Assembly: GCA_029168955.1 (NCBI GenBank)
Contig: JAPDOI010001216.1
Coordinates: 124,001-188,000, forward strand
Source: Aplectana chamaeleonis
Taxonomy: Eukaryota > Nematoda > Chromadorea > Rhabditida > Cosmocercidae
Length of the DNA stretch: 64,000 bases
Reading direction: 5' to 3'
The first letter of the stretch is position 1, and each line of letters begins with the position of its first letter. A model generated the notes under the pieces. It had not been told where the DNA came from. It saw only the letters and a program-made list of their open reading frames with translations, and searched no databases. The position numbers were made by a program, and so were the translations under genes. This document shows, one piece after another, positions 9,552 through 19,895 of the stretch.

Positions 9552-10010
9552 AGGCATCGTTCGCGCTGACAACCACTTTCCATTTTCAGGCTCAATTTCA
9601 TTAGTGAGCCTGGTAGAGCACACTGGTAAACTTCGGCGCGTCAGAAACGTAGGATAATGAGGCCGGAAGGAGTTAAAGATGAGGTCTCGCCACCAGCTCT
9701 CACCAGTCATCTAGCACTTTTTCTTAGAATGCTGATGCGACCGTCAAACAATATAAAAAAGAAGTTACGGCACAAGCCACACATGCAGAAAAACTTCGAA
9801 AATTATAGTGACGAGACCTCCAAACGCAGAAAAACTTCAAAAACGATTTTGGCGCGAATTTCAAACTCAAATTTACATTGTGCTCCGATTGACTTTTCTT
9901 TACAATTGAAGGTTTTTCATGGGCCTCTTCAATATTTTCGTTCACTAGAGTGGCCAAGCTACACAAAAACAAGAAAAAATAATATACGGTTTTCCGCGCG
10001 TACGATGCCT
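9552..10010. mobile_element. TTAA-type MITE (family C)
   Basis: Ends are AGGCATCGTTCGCGC and (reverse complement) AGGCATCGTACGCGC. The flanks are CTAA (9548-9551, a mutated TTAA) and TTAA (10011-10014). The interior shares AATTTCATT..GAGCC, CTTCGGCGCGTCAGAAACGT and TCCGATTGACTTTTCTT with 10949-11285 and its mirror at 17575-17930, which are partial copies inside the large inverted arms. No transposase. Confidence 0.75.
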
Positions 10011-10305
10011 TTAACAAGTTTTCGAATGCACTCATTTCATTTCATTAAAATAGAAAATCTCGAGCGGAGCATGAACTCTAGCAAGGGAACTAATTTTAGT
10101 GAGCCTGGTCATTCCGGATGAAATGTACCATACTTTTCCAGAACCGTTTTTGGCGTGGAACCCTATTATGGTTTTGGCAGCTGCCTAAAACCACTTTTAA
10201 AAAAAGTTATAAGCATTTTTCAAAACCTGACGGCAAGGTTAGGGTACTAGCGATTTTGAGTCAAATCTGAGACTGACCAAACTACCGTATACCCACTGTA
10301 ATCTA

Positions 10306-10580
10306 TGCTCTGTTTATTTTGAATTGCACAAAACACGGTCCGTCAATAGTCCTCTAATTGGCCCGCTAGTACCGTAGTGTACGTCCACGACGCGTTCTCG
10401 GCAGACTCGGGTGTGCACCCGGTGTGCAGAGCAATCGATTCGTCAATGCCGTCACTCGGCCACCCACCCTGCCACCTGGGTCTACCGAGAACGCGTCGTG
10501 GACGTACACTACGGTACTAGCGGGCCAATTAGAGGACTATTGGCGGACCGTGTTTTGTGCAATTCAAGATAAACAGAGTA
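10306..10580. mobile_element. TA-flanked MITE with 96-bp inverted repeats
   Basis: TIRs at 10306-10401 and 10485-10580 differ at only a few positions (ends TGCTCTGTTTATTTTG and TACTCTGTTTATCTTG) and surround 83 bp. TA lies on both sides (10304-10305, 10581-10582). The right arm of the inverted duplication reads straight through (AATCTACCG) at the equivalent point near 18283, which is the empty site. It is Tc1/mariner-type by its target site and has no ORF. Confidence 0.92.
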
Positions 10581-11498
10581 TACCGTAATCTGACTAAAAT
10601 TGTTATACAGACATCAGATTCGTGCTCAGCACTCCAAATAACACATAGAGACACATTTTGAGTCATATCTATCGTAGCACTCCGGGAATCGTCTAAAGTC
10701 GCAATTGGTCATCAAATTTTCCCTGAATGAGCTTCGAACTAATCAAGTCGGAACCTTCGGGAAATTTGACAAGTGAATTCCAGATTCGTGATCAGCGGCC
10801 TAAATAACCCATCTGGAAGGATTTTAAGTCAAATCTGGAACATTTTTTGAACGCTTTCAGGGCCCTCTAATTGGTATAATGATTTAATATAAGCGATGTG
10901 TCTGTTTTTTATTAATGGCATATGAAGCACATAATTGGATTTTTACTCAAAGGCATTGTACGCGCTGGGAGCCAATTTCCATTTTCAGGCTCAATTTCAT
11001 GAGCGAGCCCGGTAGAACACACCGATGAGCTTCGGCGCGTCAGAAACGTAATGTTGTGAGGTTGGAAGGGGTTAAAGATGAGGATCCGCCATCAGTTCTC
11101 ACCAGTCATCAACTCCGCACGCAGAAGAAACTGAAAATGACATGGGCGAGGCCTCGAAACGCAGAAAAACGTAAAAAAAAAAGATTTTGAATTCAATTTT
11201 ACAGTGTGTTCCGATTGACTTTTCTTCACAAATAAAGGTTTTTTCATGGGCCCCGTCGACATTTTCGTTCACTAGCAAAGTAAGTCAAAGTCAAACTATA
11301 TCAAAATCAATTATACATGTTATTGAACTGTTCTACCCTTGAATTTAGCTCTACGATGGAGAAATTCTGGAAAGTTGTGATGATGATGCTTTTGAGGAGC
11401 ATGGAAGGCTAGCGCAAAAAGCGTGCTCCAATGCCAAAATCTGTCTCACGGCAAATGAGTCGATTGGGAGGCGGGCTGGATAAGATTACGGGACACTT

Positions 11499-11635
11499 AG
11501 GGGTTGAGCAGAGTGCCAAAAGGGCGCTATGCGGCCTGATGATGGAGAGCCGTATTGATAGATCGCCGCGATCTATCAATACGGCTCTCCATCATCATGC
11601 CGCGCCGCTCTCTGATGGCACTCTGCTCAACCCCT
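11499..11635. repeat. Long imperfect hairpin (left arm copy)
   Basis: AGGGGTTGAGCAGAGTGCC at the start pairs with GGCACTCTGCTCAACCCCT at the end. The central part is a nearly perfect palindrome around GATAGATCGCCGCGATCTATC. The same hairpin is at 17216-17353 in the right arm. The 73-residue ORFs called in both arms come from this palindrome and are not credible genes. Confidence 0.85.
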
Positions 11636-12191
11636 TACGGCTCCGTCCATAGCAGACGTCCTAGCGTCCAGTGACCGTAAAGTGACGCTGGGGGTTCGCA
11701 TCTTCAGCATTTGTTATTGATCTGACTCCCCAGATTCCCTTTTTTCATTCTGCATTCTTTTTACTTTCTAGTTTTTTACTCTACTTCAACATCTTTCTAT
11801 TGTTCCTGTCTCTAGGATCGCACATTTACACAGACTGTTGCCTTCGTTTCATCGTCTCGATGAAATGTTTGTTTCACCCTCGCTCATTTATATATTTGAA
11901 AACCTTCACATAAGTTTACCTTATGTAATAAAGATGAACAAGAGAGTCAAATTACAGGGAAAAGCTACACGAGAGAGAAATTCAAGGAAACCTCCTGTCG
12001 TAGTGAAAACGTTGAGAAAATCAGAGATATATGGACCAGGCGGACTTTGCTGAATCAAGTCTGGTTGCTCTACAAAAAAAATTGGAGTCTAGGGGCTCAA
12101 TTTTTCAGATATTTGTTTCAGTTTCAAGAGTTTTTTCCATGCTTTTCCTCCGGAAGTTTAGTTCCCGATGTCGCTTTTCTTTTACAGTTAA

Positions 12192-12419
12192 AGGTAGTGG
12201 TCGCGATAAAATGTGCTTGTCTTCCTTCCCTCTCTGAACCCTCTTCTTGGTTGAGAGAAGTGGTACCTATAGGGAAAAACTGCTTAAAAACCGATGTTTT
12301 GGGCCTAATTTCAAGACTGAACTTCCTTGTGTTTTGATGGTGGACCAGCCCACTCAATTTCATCGGCACCGATGATCTCTAATATCAAGAACATTAGCTG
12401 GTTTGAAATTAAATTTCAA
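12192..12419. mobile_element. Partial TTAA element (family B)
   Basis: Begins TTAA (12188-12191) then AGGTAGTGGTCGCGATAAAA and matches the reverse complement of 6635-6856 through CATCGATGATCTCTAATATC-like text. The other half of the 548-bp element is missing. Confidence 0.7.
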
Positions 12420-12585
12420 GGAATGAGGTGAAGGGGAGGTAAAAAAGCAGCGAAGAATTGAAGAGAAAGAAAAAGAGAATAGGGAATGGAAGAAAATGAT
12501 GGAGATGAATTTAGTTTTAGAGGAAGGAGGACAAGAGAAGCAGAGAATAGTGGAAGAAGATGTAGAAAGAAGATGATGGTAAACT
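12418..12585. other. Polypurine tract (~165 bp)
   Basis: The plus strand is overwhelmingly A and G (GAAGAGAAAGAAAAAGAGAA, GGAAGGAGGACAAGAGAAGC and so on). No repeat period is obvious. Such tracts can form triplex DNA; no function is shown here. Confidence 0.7.
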
Positions 12586-13399
12586 TGATACAAAAAACAA
12601 AATCCGGCAGAACCGCGTGATTGACCTCATTACGTTTTATTTTAGTGCTTATTCTGACCTTTTTCTTCTTCTGAAGATCTGTTGTATAATGGTTTACGTA
12701 GTTTGTGTTTTTTTATGTTTGCCTTATGCACTCGTGATAAACTTACACTTATTAAGAAGGTATGTAATCCGAAGAGAGAATGATGACGGGAAGAGAGAAG
12801 GAGTGACAAGGAGCACAATAAGTGAAGCAAGCAGAAGTTATAAAAAATGTTGCACAAAAGAAAGTGAACAACAAGGCGTCTAAGAAGTTTCATTGAATTC
12901 AAATGTTCATGTTCGTATCTTAATAGCGACCACCATTTTCTGTGAATACATATTTGGTAACATAAAACTGATGGTGAAGAGAGGGAGCGGTCTTTGCAGT
13001 TAGCCTAAGACTTTAGTGTGGAATGTATAAAGATCTAGTGGGAGAGTTTTGACACTTACAGTGTTTGGAAGACCTGTCTCTTTAACAGCTCATTAAAGAA
13101 CGATTTTTCTTCTTTCTCTAGATCAATCTCTCAGTTTCCTCTGCGTTTGTCAGAACAAATCCATTTTTCTAACTGCTAAATAAAGAAAACGAGCCTGACT
13201 CCATAGAAATTCAGAAACAGCAAAATACGTTATATTTCGGAGTTGTTTCCCATACCTACTGCTTTGTTCCGTTTCCCTTTATTGTATTTTTCTTGCTAAT
13301 CAGTCCCTAACTGAAGAAGTGTCATTTGACACCTTCCTCACAGTTCCAGCTATCGTTGGAGCTTCCCCCATACGGTATGACGAAATAGAGCCGCCGCCA

Positions 13400-16300
13400 G
13401 GGGGTGTGTATACAAGTCTGTTGGTACCTGCTCGTTGGTGCCCCTGCTTCTACTGAACCCAGCAGACGTTTGAGTGTACACAGGGAACGTTCGAGCGATA
13501 TAGCGTGCACAACTATATCGCGAAAGTATCCCGCACATTGCATAAAGGTGTCGCCGTCCGGCACACCAAGGCCTCTGGTCCATAACACTTTAGGATCCGT
13601 ACCTAAGGAGTCATGGAGTCTTTGGCCACAAGCCACAATTTCGCCACCCTGAACTGGCGATCGCTGTCGAGTGATATCCAAAAAACTGCGCTATCCAGAC
13701 TTCTGAGCTATTTCCATGCACCGTTTGCTGCTTTGCAGGAAACCCGCCTCAAGGATAGACCCGTCATCAGCGTCGGAAAGTACACCATCTACTGCGGTAA
13801 CGCTGACGATAGGAGAGTGGGAGGCTGTGCAATAGCTGTAAGGAAGGATTTCAATGGTGTGGTCAAGGAGTTTGGCTCAACGTCGTGCCGGAATGCATTC
13901 GTACGACTGCTGGATCACAGAGGATTCAATCTGTGGATAGCGAGTGCTCATGCGCCCACTGAAACCGCCGAAGACAATTCGAAGGATGCGTTTTATGAGG
14001 AACTCAATACGTTGCTGGCCAGGATACCTTGTCAACATGCTGTTGTCGTGGGGATTGACGCAAATGCGAAGATGGGACTTGATCAGGAATCCGAAGTACT
14101 GGCTAAATGGTTCTACCCAGTGGAGCAAACATCGGACAATGGCTACCGCCTTGTCGACTTTTGTGAACGCAGTGGTCTGATTATTGCATCCACATTCAAG
14201 AGGAATCATCGCCGCCATCAGCTTACGTGGCAGGGACCAACCCAGCTATCTCCAGAAGAGCAGCGGAAGCGGAAGATGACAACTTTGAAACTACAGCTTG
14301 ACTATGTCCTGACGAGGAATATTCCAGTATCGGACATTCGAAGATCTAGAGCTGTGTGTGATGTCGCATTCGATTCGGATCACCGTCCTGTTCTGTTGAA
14401 CTTCACTGAGAGGATTCATAAGAGGAAGCGAGGGGCTCAGCCTCTCCAGAGGATTGACATGACAAGTCTCAGAGATGAAGAGTGCAGAAGGAATTTTCGA
14501 CAACGCGTTTCTATTCACATCGGAGTACGGACTAAGAAGAAACTTTGCGGCGCGGACTCTTTCGTCATGTGCATCCAGGACGTTTCGAAAGAGGCACTCC
14601 CGATTGTACAGTCTAAGAAGAAGTTCGCCCACGTCTCAGAAGAAACAACATCTACCTACAACAGAGTATGTGCTCTCCGAACTGCAGGAAACTTCGTGGA
14701 GGAGAAGCGTCTAAGGACGAAGTTGCGTCGGCAGCTTCGAAGTGACCGCGAGCGAGAGTGGACGTGTAGAGCTAAGGAGTTCGAGAAGGCTTGGGAGGAG
14801 AAGAATCCGAGGAAAGCCTACACGTTGCTGCGACAGTATAGCGGGAAGATAAAGAGATGTTCTCCTGTCTTGAACACTACCAATGGAGTTGCAGTTGGTG
14901 ATGCGACGCTGCCAATATGGAAGGATTACTTCAGTTCACTACTGAATCGTCCAGCGCCATCGGTACCTGAGCTCCCGCATGTTCAGAGAGCACATTACGA
15001 TGTCAGTGAGGAACCGCCGACTGAGTCTGAAGTTTTGGATTGTGTCCGGAAAATGAAGAATGGAAAGGCAGGTGGAGATGACAACATCAGTGCTGAAATG
15101 CTGAAAGCTTTTCCTCCGTCTGGGATTCGTGAAATGACCAACACCATCCGTGCCATATGGATGAGCGAAAGGATACCCGATTCGTGGAGACATGCAATCA
15201 TCGTACCTCTTCACAAGAAGCTGTCCGTCACGGATCCTAAGAACTACAGAGGAATCTCTCTACTTCGTGTCATGTACAAGGTTTTAGAACGTATCATTCT
15301 CGAACGACTTATCAAACATCGTGAAAGAACGACCAGAGATGAGCAACCCGGTTTTCGACCTGGAAGATCGACCATCGACCAAGTGTTCGTCGTGAGAAGA
15401 GTAACTGAATCGTGGCAGCGGTATTCGAAGCCATTACAGCTTGCTTTTTTGGACTTTGAAGCCGCGTTTGAGTCTCCTCATCGTGATCGATTGCTCAATG
15501 CTATGCGAGCCGAAGGAGTCTCGGAAAAGTATGTTCGGTTAATCGAGGACATGAACAAAGGAACAACAGCAGCAGTTCGTACACCTGTCGGATTTACGTC
15601 AGCTTTCGAGGTGAAAACAGGAGTAAGGCAAGGAGCCGTTGCAGGACCTTTTCTTTTCAACTTCGCCGTTGATGACATCATGCGTAGAGTTGCAGAACAG
15701 TTTCCTGCGGATGTGATCCTAACACCATCAGGACGCTCCCTTGTCGACCTGGAGTACGCTGACGACATCGTGTTATTCGCTGAAAACAACGCAAAACTGC
15801 AAAGGATTGTGAACCTCGTTTCGAAGTATGCCGCAGCCTATGGACTTCGTCTTCGTCCCGACAAATGCAAGCAGATGTGGGTCTCTCAGAGGCCTTCAAC
15901 AGGAGTTTGTGTGGATGGAAAACGTATCGAACTGGTGGACGATTTCTGTTATTTGAGCTGTTTGCTGAAAAACGATGGTAGTTATGCAGTGGATATTCGA
16001 CAACGATGTGCGAAAGCTACGTCTGCATTTAATTCTCTAACCAAGTGTTTGTGGTCTACCACCATCGCGAAGGAAGTCAAGTTGCGCGTCTACCTATCCG
16101 CTATTCGCCCTATCATGATGTACGGATCGGAGATGTGGGCAGCACCGAAGACGCAGATGGAAAGGTTGGATTGCACGGAGAGAAAGCTTTTTAGGCGTTT
16201 GCTTGGATATTTCTGGCCGCGTGTATGCCATAACGAAGACCTTTACAAGGAAATCGACGCAGTACATCAACGCTTGACACGAGGGAGGTGCCAGCATCTC

Positions 16301-16667
16301 TTAACGCCATCTCAAGCAGCAATGGAAAGTCGACTTCGACTTCTCGGGCATATACTAAGAAGAACGCCGGATCGTCTCGTACAACTCGCTTTAAGAATGC
16401 TTCCAAATCCTGTCTGGAAACGGCCACCTGGGCGTAGGCGGAAGTTCTGAACGGATGTGGTTAAAGAGGATTTGAAGTCACTCGGCATCGAAAGGCAGTT
16501 CAGGCGCGATGTTTCGTTTCGCAGGAAATGGAATAGTGACAGCTGGATGGAATGTGTTCAAATTGTGGCTGAAGACCGTGAAAAATGGACACGGCTGACT
16601 ACTAGGACGGCACACCTCGGTGATGACCGCGTCAGGCGAAAGCCAACAGATTAAGTCAAGTAAGTCA
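13400..16667 (+). mobile_element. RTE-like LINE, copy 1 (full length, ORF damaged)
   Basis: A 3.27-kb non-LTR retrotransposon flanked by a perfect 12-bp target duplication AGAGCCGCCGCC (13387-13398 and 16668-16679). The 5' end is GGGGGTGTGTATAC, the same as copy 2, and the 3' end is the short tail TTAAGTCAAGTAAGTCAAG instead of poly(A). A roughly 210-nt leader precedes one APE-RT ORF. The small size, single ORF and short repeated tail are typical of the RTE clade. A premature stop and a 10-bp 3' deletion relative to copy 2 make it defective. Confidence 0.93.
13613..16450 (+). CDS. LINE endonuclease-reverse transcriptase, copy 1 (stop-truncated)
   Basis: 945 residues. The apurinic-type endonuclease domain (about 10-265) has LQETRLKD (E43), SAHAPTE (111-117), GIDAN (D149, N151) and SDHRP (D256, H257). 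It nicks the target for primed reverse transcription. The RT domain (about 480-760) has KAGGDDN, YRGISLL, GFRPGRST, motif A AFLDFEAAF (D614) and motif C EYADD (715-718). Copy 2 has AFDSP where this copy has AFESP. The ORF ends at TGA 16448-16450, where copy 2 has TGG. The original frame continues to 16654 with the missing C-terminus (DVVKEDLKSLGIERQF and on), so about 65 residues are cut off. ATG 13613 places the start just before the endonuclease fold. Confidence 0.9.
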   Translation: MESLATSHNFATLNWRSLSSDIQKTALSRLLSYFHAPFAALQETRLKDRPVISVGKYTIYCGNADDRRVGGCAIAVRKDFNGVVKEFGSTSCRNAFVRLLDHRGFNLWIASAHAPTETAEDNSKDAFYEELNTLLARIPCQHAVVVGIDANAKMGLDQESEVLAKWFYPVEQTSDNGYRLVDFCERSGLIIASTFKRNHRRHQLTWQGPTQLSPEEQRKRKMTTLKLQLDYVLTRNIPVSDIRRSRAVCDVAFDSDHRPVLLNFTERIHKRKRGAQPLQRIDMTSLRDEECRRNFRQRVSIHIGVRTKKKLCGADSFVMCIQDVSKEALPIVQSKKKFAHVSEETTSTYNRVCALRTAGNFVEEKRLRTKLRRQLRSDREREWTCRAKEFEKAWEEKNPRKAYTLLRQYSGKIKRCSPVLNTTNGVAVGDATLPIWKDYFSSLLNRPAPSVPELPHVQRAHYDVSEEPPTESEVLDCVRKMKNGKAGGDDNISAEMLKAFPPSGIREMTNTIRAIWMSERIPDSWRHAIIVPLHKKLSVTDPKNYRGISLLRVMYKVLERIILERLIKHRERTTRDEQPGFRPGRSTIDQVFVVRRVTESWQRYSKPLQLAFLDFEAAFESPHRDRLLNAMRAEGVSEKYVRLIEDMNKGTTAAVRTPVGFTSAFEVKTGVRQGAVAGPFLFNFAVDDIMRRVAEQFPADVILTPSGRSLVDLEYADDIVLFAENNAKLQRIVNLVSKYAAAYGLRLRPDKCKQMWVSQRPSTGVCVDGKRIELVDDFCYLSCLLKNDGSYAVDIRQRCAKATSAFNSLTKCLWSTTIAKEVKLRVYLSAIRPIMMYGSEMWAAPKTQMERLDCTERKLFRRLLGYFWPRVCHNEDLYKEIDAVHQRLTRGRCQHLLTPSQAAMESRLRLLGHILRRTPDRLVQLALRMLPNPVWKRPPGRRRKF

Positions 16668-16679
16668 AGAGCCGCCGCC

Positions 16680-17118
16680 GCCCGCAGCTGGCAGCCTGCC
16701 ACTCTATCCATGCAGAGACACTAGACGACGATGACGCCAGCCGCGCTCGATACCACTTCGCAGCAGCCGCAGCTCGGTCGGGTGGTAGGCTCCGTTCATA
16801 GCAGACGACCAGCGTCAAGGCGTCGGAGCATCATGCGCCAGCGCTCAAACGCTGACGCATGACGCTCGACGGCTGGCGCATTCAACGTGTCCGAGGACGG
16901 CACGTGGTTAACGATTGTATCGATAATATTAGTGACAGCCGTTACGGTCAATATGCCTCCACTGTCAGAGGCCGGGATCATACTTCTCGCGACCGACGAC
17001 GGCGACAGTACACATCAGGCATATCGATTTTCGGTCGATACAGATGGTAAACATTGCGTCGCGTCGCTCGTCGCTGAAAGTATGATCCCGGCCAGAGACT
17101 GGCCTGCTGCAGTGGTCG
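16680..17118. other. GC-rich non-coding stretch with a small inverted repeat
   Basis: Between the LINE and the right arm. An imperfect inverted repeat at about 16968-17098 has GGCCGGGATCATACTT at one end and AAGTATGATCCCGGCC at the other. The 60-85 residue ORFs here have no recognisable features. Confidence 0.5.
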
Positions 17119-18545
17119 CTGGGGAGTCAGATCAATAACAAATGCTGAAGATGCGAACCCCCAGCGTCACTTTACGGTCACTTGACGCTAGGACGTCTGC
17201 TATGGACGGAGCCGTAAGGGGTTGAGCAGAGTGCCATCAGAGAGCGGCGCGGCATGATGATGGAGAGCCGTATTGATAGATCGCGGCGATCTATCAATAC
17301 GGCTCTCCATCATCAGGCCGCATAGCGCCCTTTTGGCACTCTGCTCAACCCCTAAGTGTCCCGTAATCTTATCCAGCCCACCTCCCAATCGACTCATTTG
17401 CCGTGAGACAGATTTTAGCATTGGAGCGCGCTTTTTGCGCTAGCCTTCCATGCTCCTCAAAAGCATCAATATCACAACTTCCCAGAATTTCTCCATCGTA
17501 GGGCTAATTTTAAGGGTAGAACAGTTCAAATAACATGTATAATTAGTTTCGATATAGTTTGACGTTGACTGACTTTGCTAGTGAACGAAAATGTCGAAGG
17601 GGCCCATGAAAAAATCTTCATTTGTTAAGAAAAGTCAATCGGAACACACTGTAAAATTGAAATCAAATTCGCGCGAAAATCTTTTTTTTTACGTTTTTCT
17701 GCGTTTCGAGGCCTCGCCCATGCCATTTTCAGTTTCTTCTGCGTGCGGAGTTGATGACTGGTGAGAACTGATGGCGGATCCTCATCTTTAACCCCGTCCA
17801 ACCTCACAACATTACGTTTTTGACGCGCCGAAGCTCATTGGTGTGTTCTACCGGGCTCGCTCATGAAATTGAGCCTGAAAATGGAAATATGCTCCCAGCG
17901 CGCACGATGCCTTTGAGTAAAAATCCAGTTATGTGCTTCATATGCCATCTATAAAAAAAGACACATCGCTTATATTAAATCATTATACCAATTAGAGGGC
18001 CCTGAAAGCGTTTAAAAAATGTTTCAGATTTGACATAAAATCCTTCCAGATGGGTTATTTAGGCCGCTGATCACGAATCTGGAATTCACTTGTTAAATTT
18101 CCCGAAGTTTCCGACTTGATTAGTTCGAAGCTCATTCAGGGAAAATTTGATGACCAATTGCGACTTTAGACGATTCCCGGAGTGCTACGATAGATATGAC
18201 TCAAAATGTGTCTCTATTAATTATTTGGAGTGCTGAGCACGAATCTGATGTCTGTATAACAATTTTAGTCAGATTACGGTAGATTACAGTGGGTATACGG
18301 TAGTTTGGTCAATTCTCAGATTTGACTCTTAATCGGTAGTACCCTAACCTTGCCGACAGGCTTTGAAAAATGCTTATAACTTTTTTTAAAGTGGTTTTAG
18401 GCAGCTGCCAAAACCATAATCGGGTTCTGGAAAAGTATGGTACATTTCATCCGGAATGACCAGGCTCACTAAAATTAGTTCCCTTATTAGATTTCATGCT
18501 CCACTCGAGATTTTCTATTTTAATGAAATGAAATGAGTGCATTCG
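17119..18545. repeat. Right arm of the 1.4-kb inverted duplication
   Basis: Reverse complement of 10023-11733 but without the MITE, so it preserves the empty site. It contains the second hairpin (17216-17353). Its outer end at 18545 cuts directly into the BEL/Pao relic: the last eight codons of that ORF are arm sequence. This suggests the arm was inserted into, or joined to, an older retrotransposon. Confidence 0.85.
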
Positions 18546-18770
18546 ATAGGCGTGCGAATGATTGCGGCTTTAATTGTTCCATTCTCTGTCTTGTTTAGTC
18601 CTATAATTAAACCCAGTGGCCAACTTCCTCGCGGCAGTGAGTCATCGGCTACGATGACGACATCATTGATCGATGGCATGTGCGGGGTCGATCTTCCCTG
18701 ACGAATCCTCTGCTGGTTGCGTTCAACGATGGCAAGCAAGTAATCTGGGGTGGTAGTAATTCGGGTGTTA
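18515..18770 (-). pseudogene. BEL/Pao-type polyprotein C-terminal fragment (DUF5641-like)
   Basis: The minus frame reads TPDYLLAIVERNQQR, then PSINDVVIVADDSLPRGSWP and LGLIIGLNKTENGTIKAAII. This fits the C-terminal domain after the integrase of BEL/Pao retrotransposon polyproteins, with its EYLLALRE..., GDVVLI.DD..PRG.W.LG.I and DG.IR.A pattern. Nothing upstream encodes integrase, RNase H or RT, so it is a fragment. The downstream end is replaced by the arm repeat at 18545. Confidence 0.75.
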
Positions 18771-18773
18771 AAC

Positions 18774-19697
18774 GCGAGTTAACAGGAGTTAAATTCGCGT
18801 TAAACGGGACTTTAACCACACCAGATTGTAATGATAACTCTTGATAGTTAAGAGAGAACTCGCTCTAGTTTCACCCTAACATCCCCCAGTGGTAGGCCTC
18901 TTATACACTTTCAATGAAAACGCCTCGAAAAAGCGACAATTGTAACCTTTGTTACGAAAAATAGCCTTTTCAAAACGTTTTCACGTCTGTTTTTTCTCTA
19001 AAATTCCGACATGTGGCATCCTCGCGGTAAGTTCGCGTTTAACATACTCTCGTAGACAGCACGGAAATAGTGCTGAAATGCGAGAGGAACTGGCGGTTAA
19101 CGAAAAACTCCTCCCGAGGAGTTTTCGGATGCGGTTAGCAAGATACAGTAGGAACAGTTTTGACCATCTCTACTGAGGGCAAGTGCGAGTTTAATTAATG
19201 CAGAGGGTTAAGGAAGTTTGATAGCACTATCAGCCATTTTGATTCAGGACGTCAGCCTATGTTTAAAACTGATAGGTGTTGCAAAGGATAGTCATTAACG
19301 GCTTCCGCCAGGGAAACGGGCGATGAGGGATCAAAAACAAAGCAGGGATCATTGCTGAAACACGTTGGCCGTCTTTTTTGGTGGCACTAATCAATCCCTT
19401 CCAATCAGCTGTTAATTTTTTTGGCGAGCGCCGACACTTCTCCCGCTTTTGTTTATTTTCTTCCGAAATTCATTCGCTTCGCTATTATCAGGTTAGTTTC
19501 ATTTTCATAATTCATTGCATAGCACAGGCTATGAGCAGTATGTAGTAAATTATTTGCTTGCTCGCGTTTCTAAAGGGTTTCCACAACTTTTTTAGTGCAA
19601 AAAAGTGAAAATTTTCCAAGCGACTGCTTTTCAAGTGATTTGATGCTTTAGTAATGTTTAATCAGTGGCCGTATTAAAGAAAGTTTTCGAGCGGGAA
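18774..19697. other. No gene recognised
   Basis: Mostly AT-rich, with recurring GTTAAA/GTTTAAC words (18770-18830, 19030-19100). The 75-codon ORF at 18949-19176 shows no domain. Confidence 0.5.
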
Positions 19698-19740
19698 GGG
19701 GCGTGACCGGGTAGGTAACGCACCTACCCGGTCACGCCCC
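19698..19740. repeat. Perfect 19-bp-stem hairpin
   Basis: GGGGCGTGACCGGGTAGGT and its exact reverse complement are separated by 5 bp. It lies about 90 bp before the flank of satellite array 1. No T-run or coding context; its role is unknown. Confidence 0.9.
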
Positions 19741-19788
19741 CTATCTGAGATTGAACAACCGACTCTATGAAGTGTTCAAAAATATCAA

Positions 19789-19895
19789 GGGGAAGACTGC
19801 GACGCAGGCACGCGACGCGCCTTCACAGAGGCGCGAAACGCAGAAATTTGAATAAGCATAGCGACGTTCATACGCCCTCACGATGCCATTAACAA
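19789..19895. repeat. Left flank repeat F of satellite array 1
   Basis: Contains CTGCGACGCAGGCACGCGAC, CACAGAGGCGCGAAACGCAG and ACGCCCTCACGATGCCATTA. The same sequence, in the same orientation, occurs right of the array (26932-27037, continuing at 30325 after the LINE). The array is therefore bounded by direct copies of F. Confidence 0.85.

Larger units (their letters stand above)
10023..11733. repeat. Left arm of a 1.4-kb inverted duplication
   Basis: This segment is repeated in inverted orientation at 17119-18545. The outer junction is at CGAATGCACT and the inner junction at GACTCCCCAG. After removing the 275-bp MITE and its TA duplicate, the left arm is about 1434 bp and the right arm 1427 bp, with few differences. 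The arm contains a partial family-C MITE and a 137-bp hairpin. It could be the long terminal repeat of a giant foldback element or an inverted segmental duplication. Confidence 0.85.
11734..13386. other. Non-coding; partial MITE and purine tract
   Basis: This is the inner spacer of the large inverted duplication, upstream of the LINE. Apart from the two features listed separately (12192-12419 and 12418-12585) it is AT-rich with no ORF showing a recognisable domain. Confidence 0.55.

Noticed and set aside
11431..11652. 73-codon ORF repeated at 17200-17421
   Set aside because: Both copies come from the same hairpin in the inverted arms. The two halves of the peptide are translations of complementary strands.
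12418..12585. Coding region in the purine-rich tract
   Set aside because: The ORF on the opposite strand is rich in Ser/Phe purely because of the polypyrimidine sequence; no domain.
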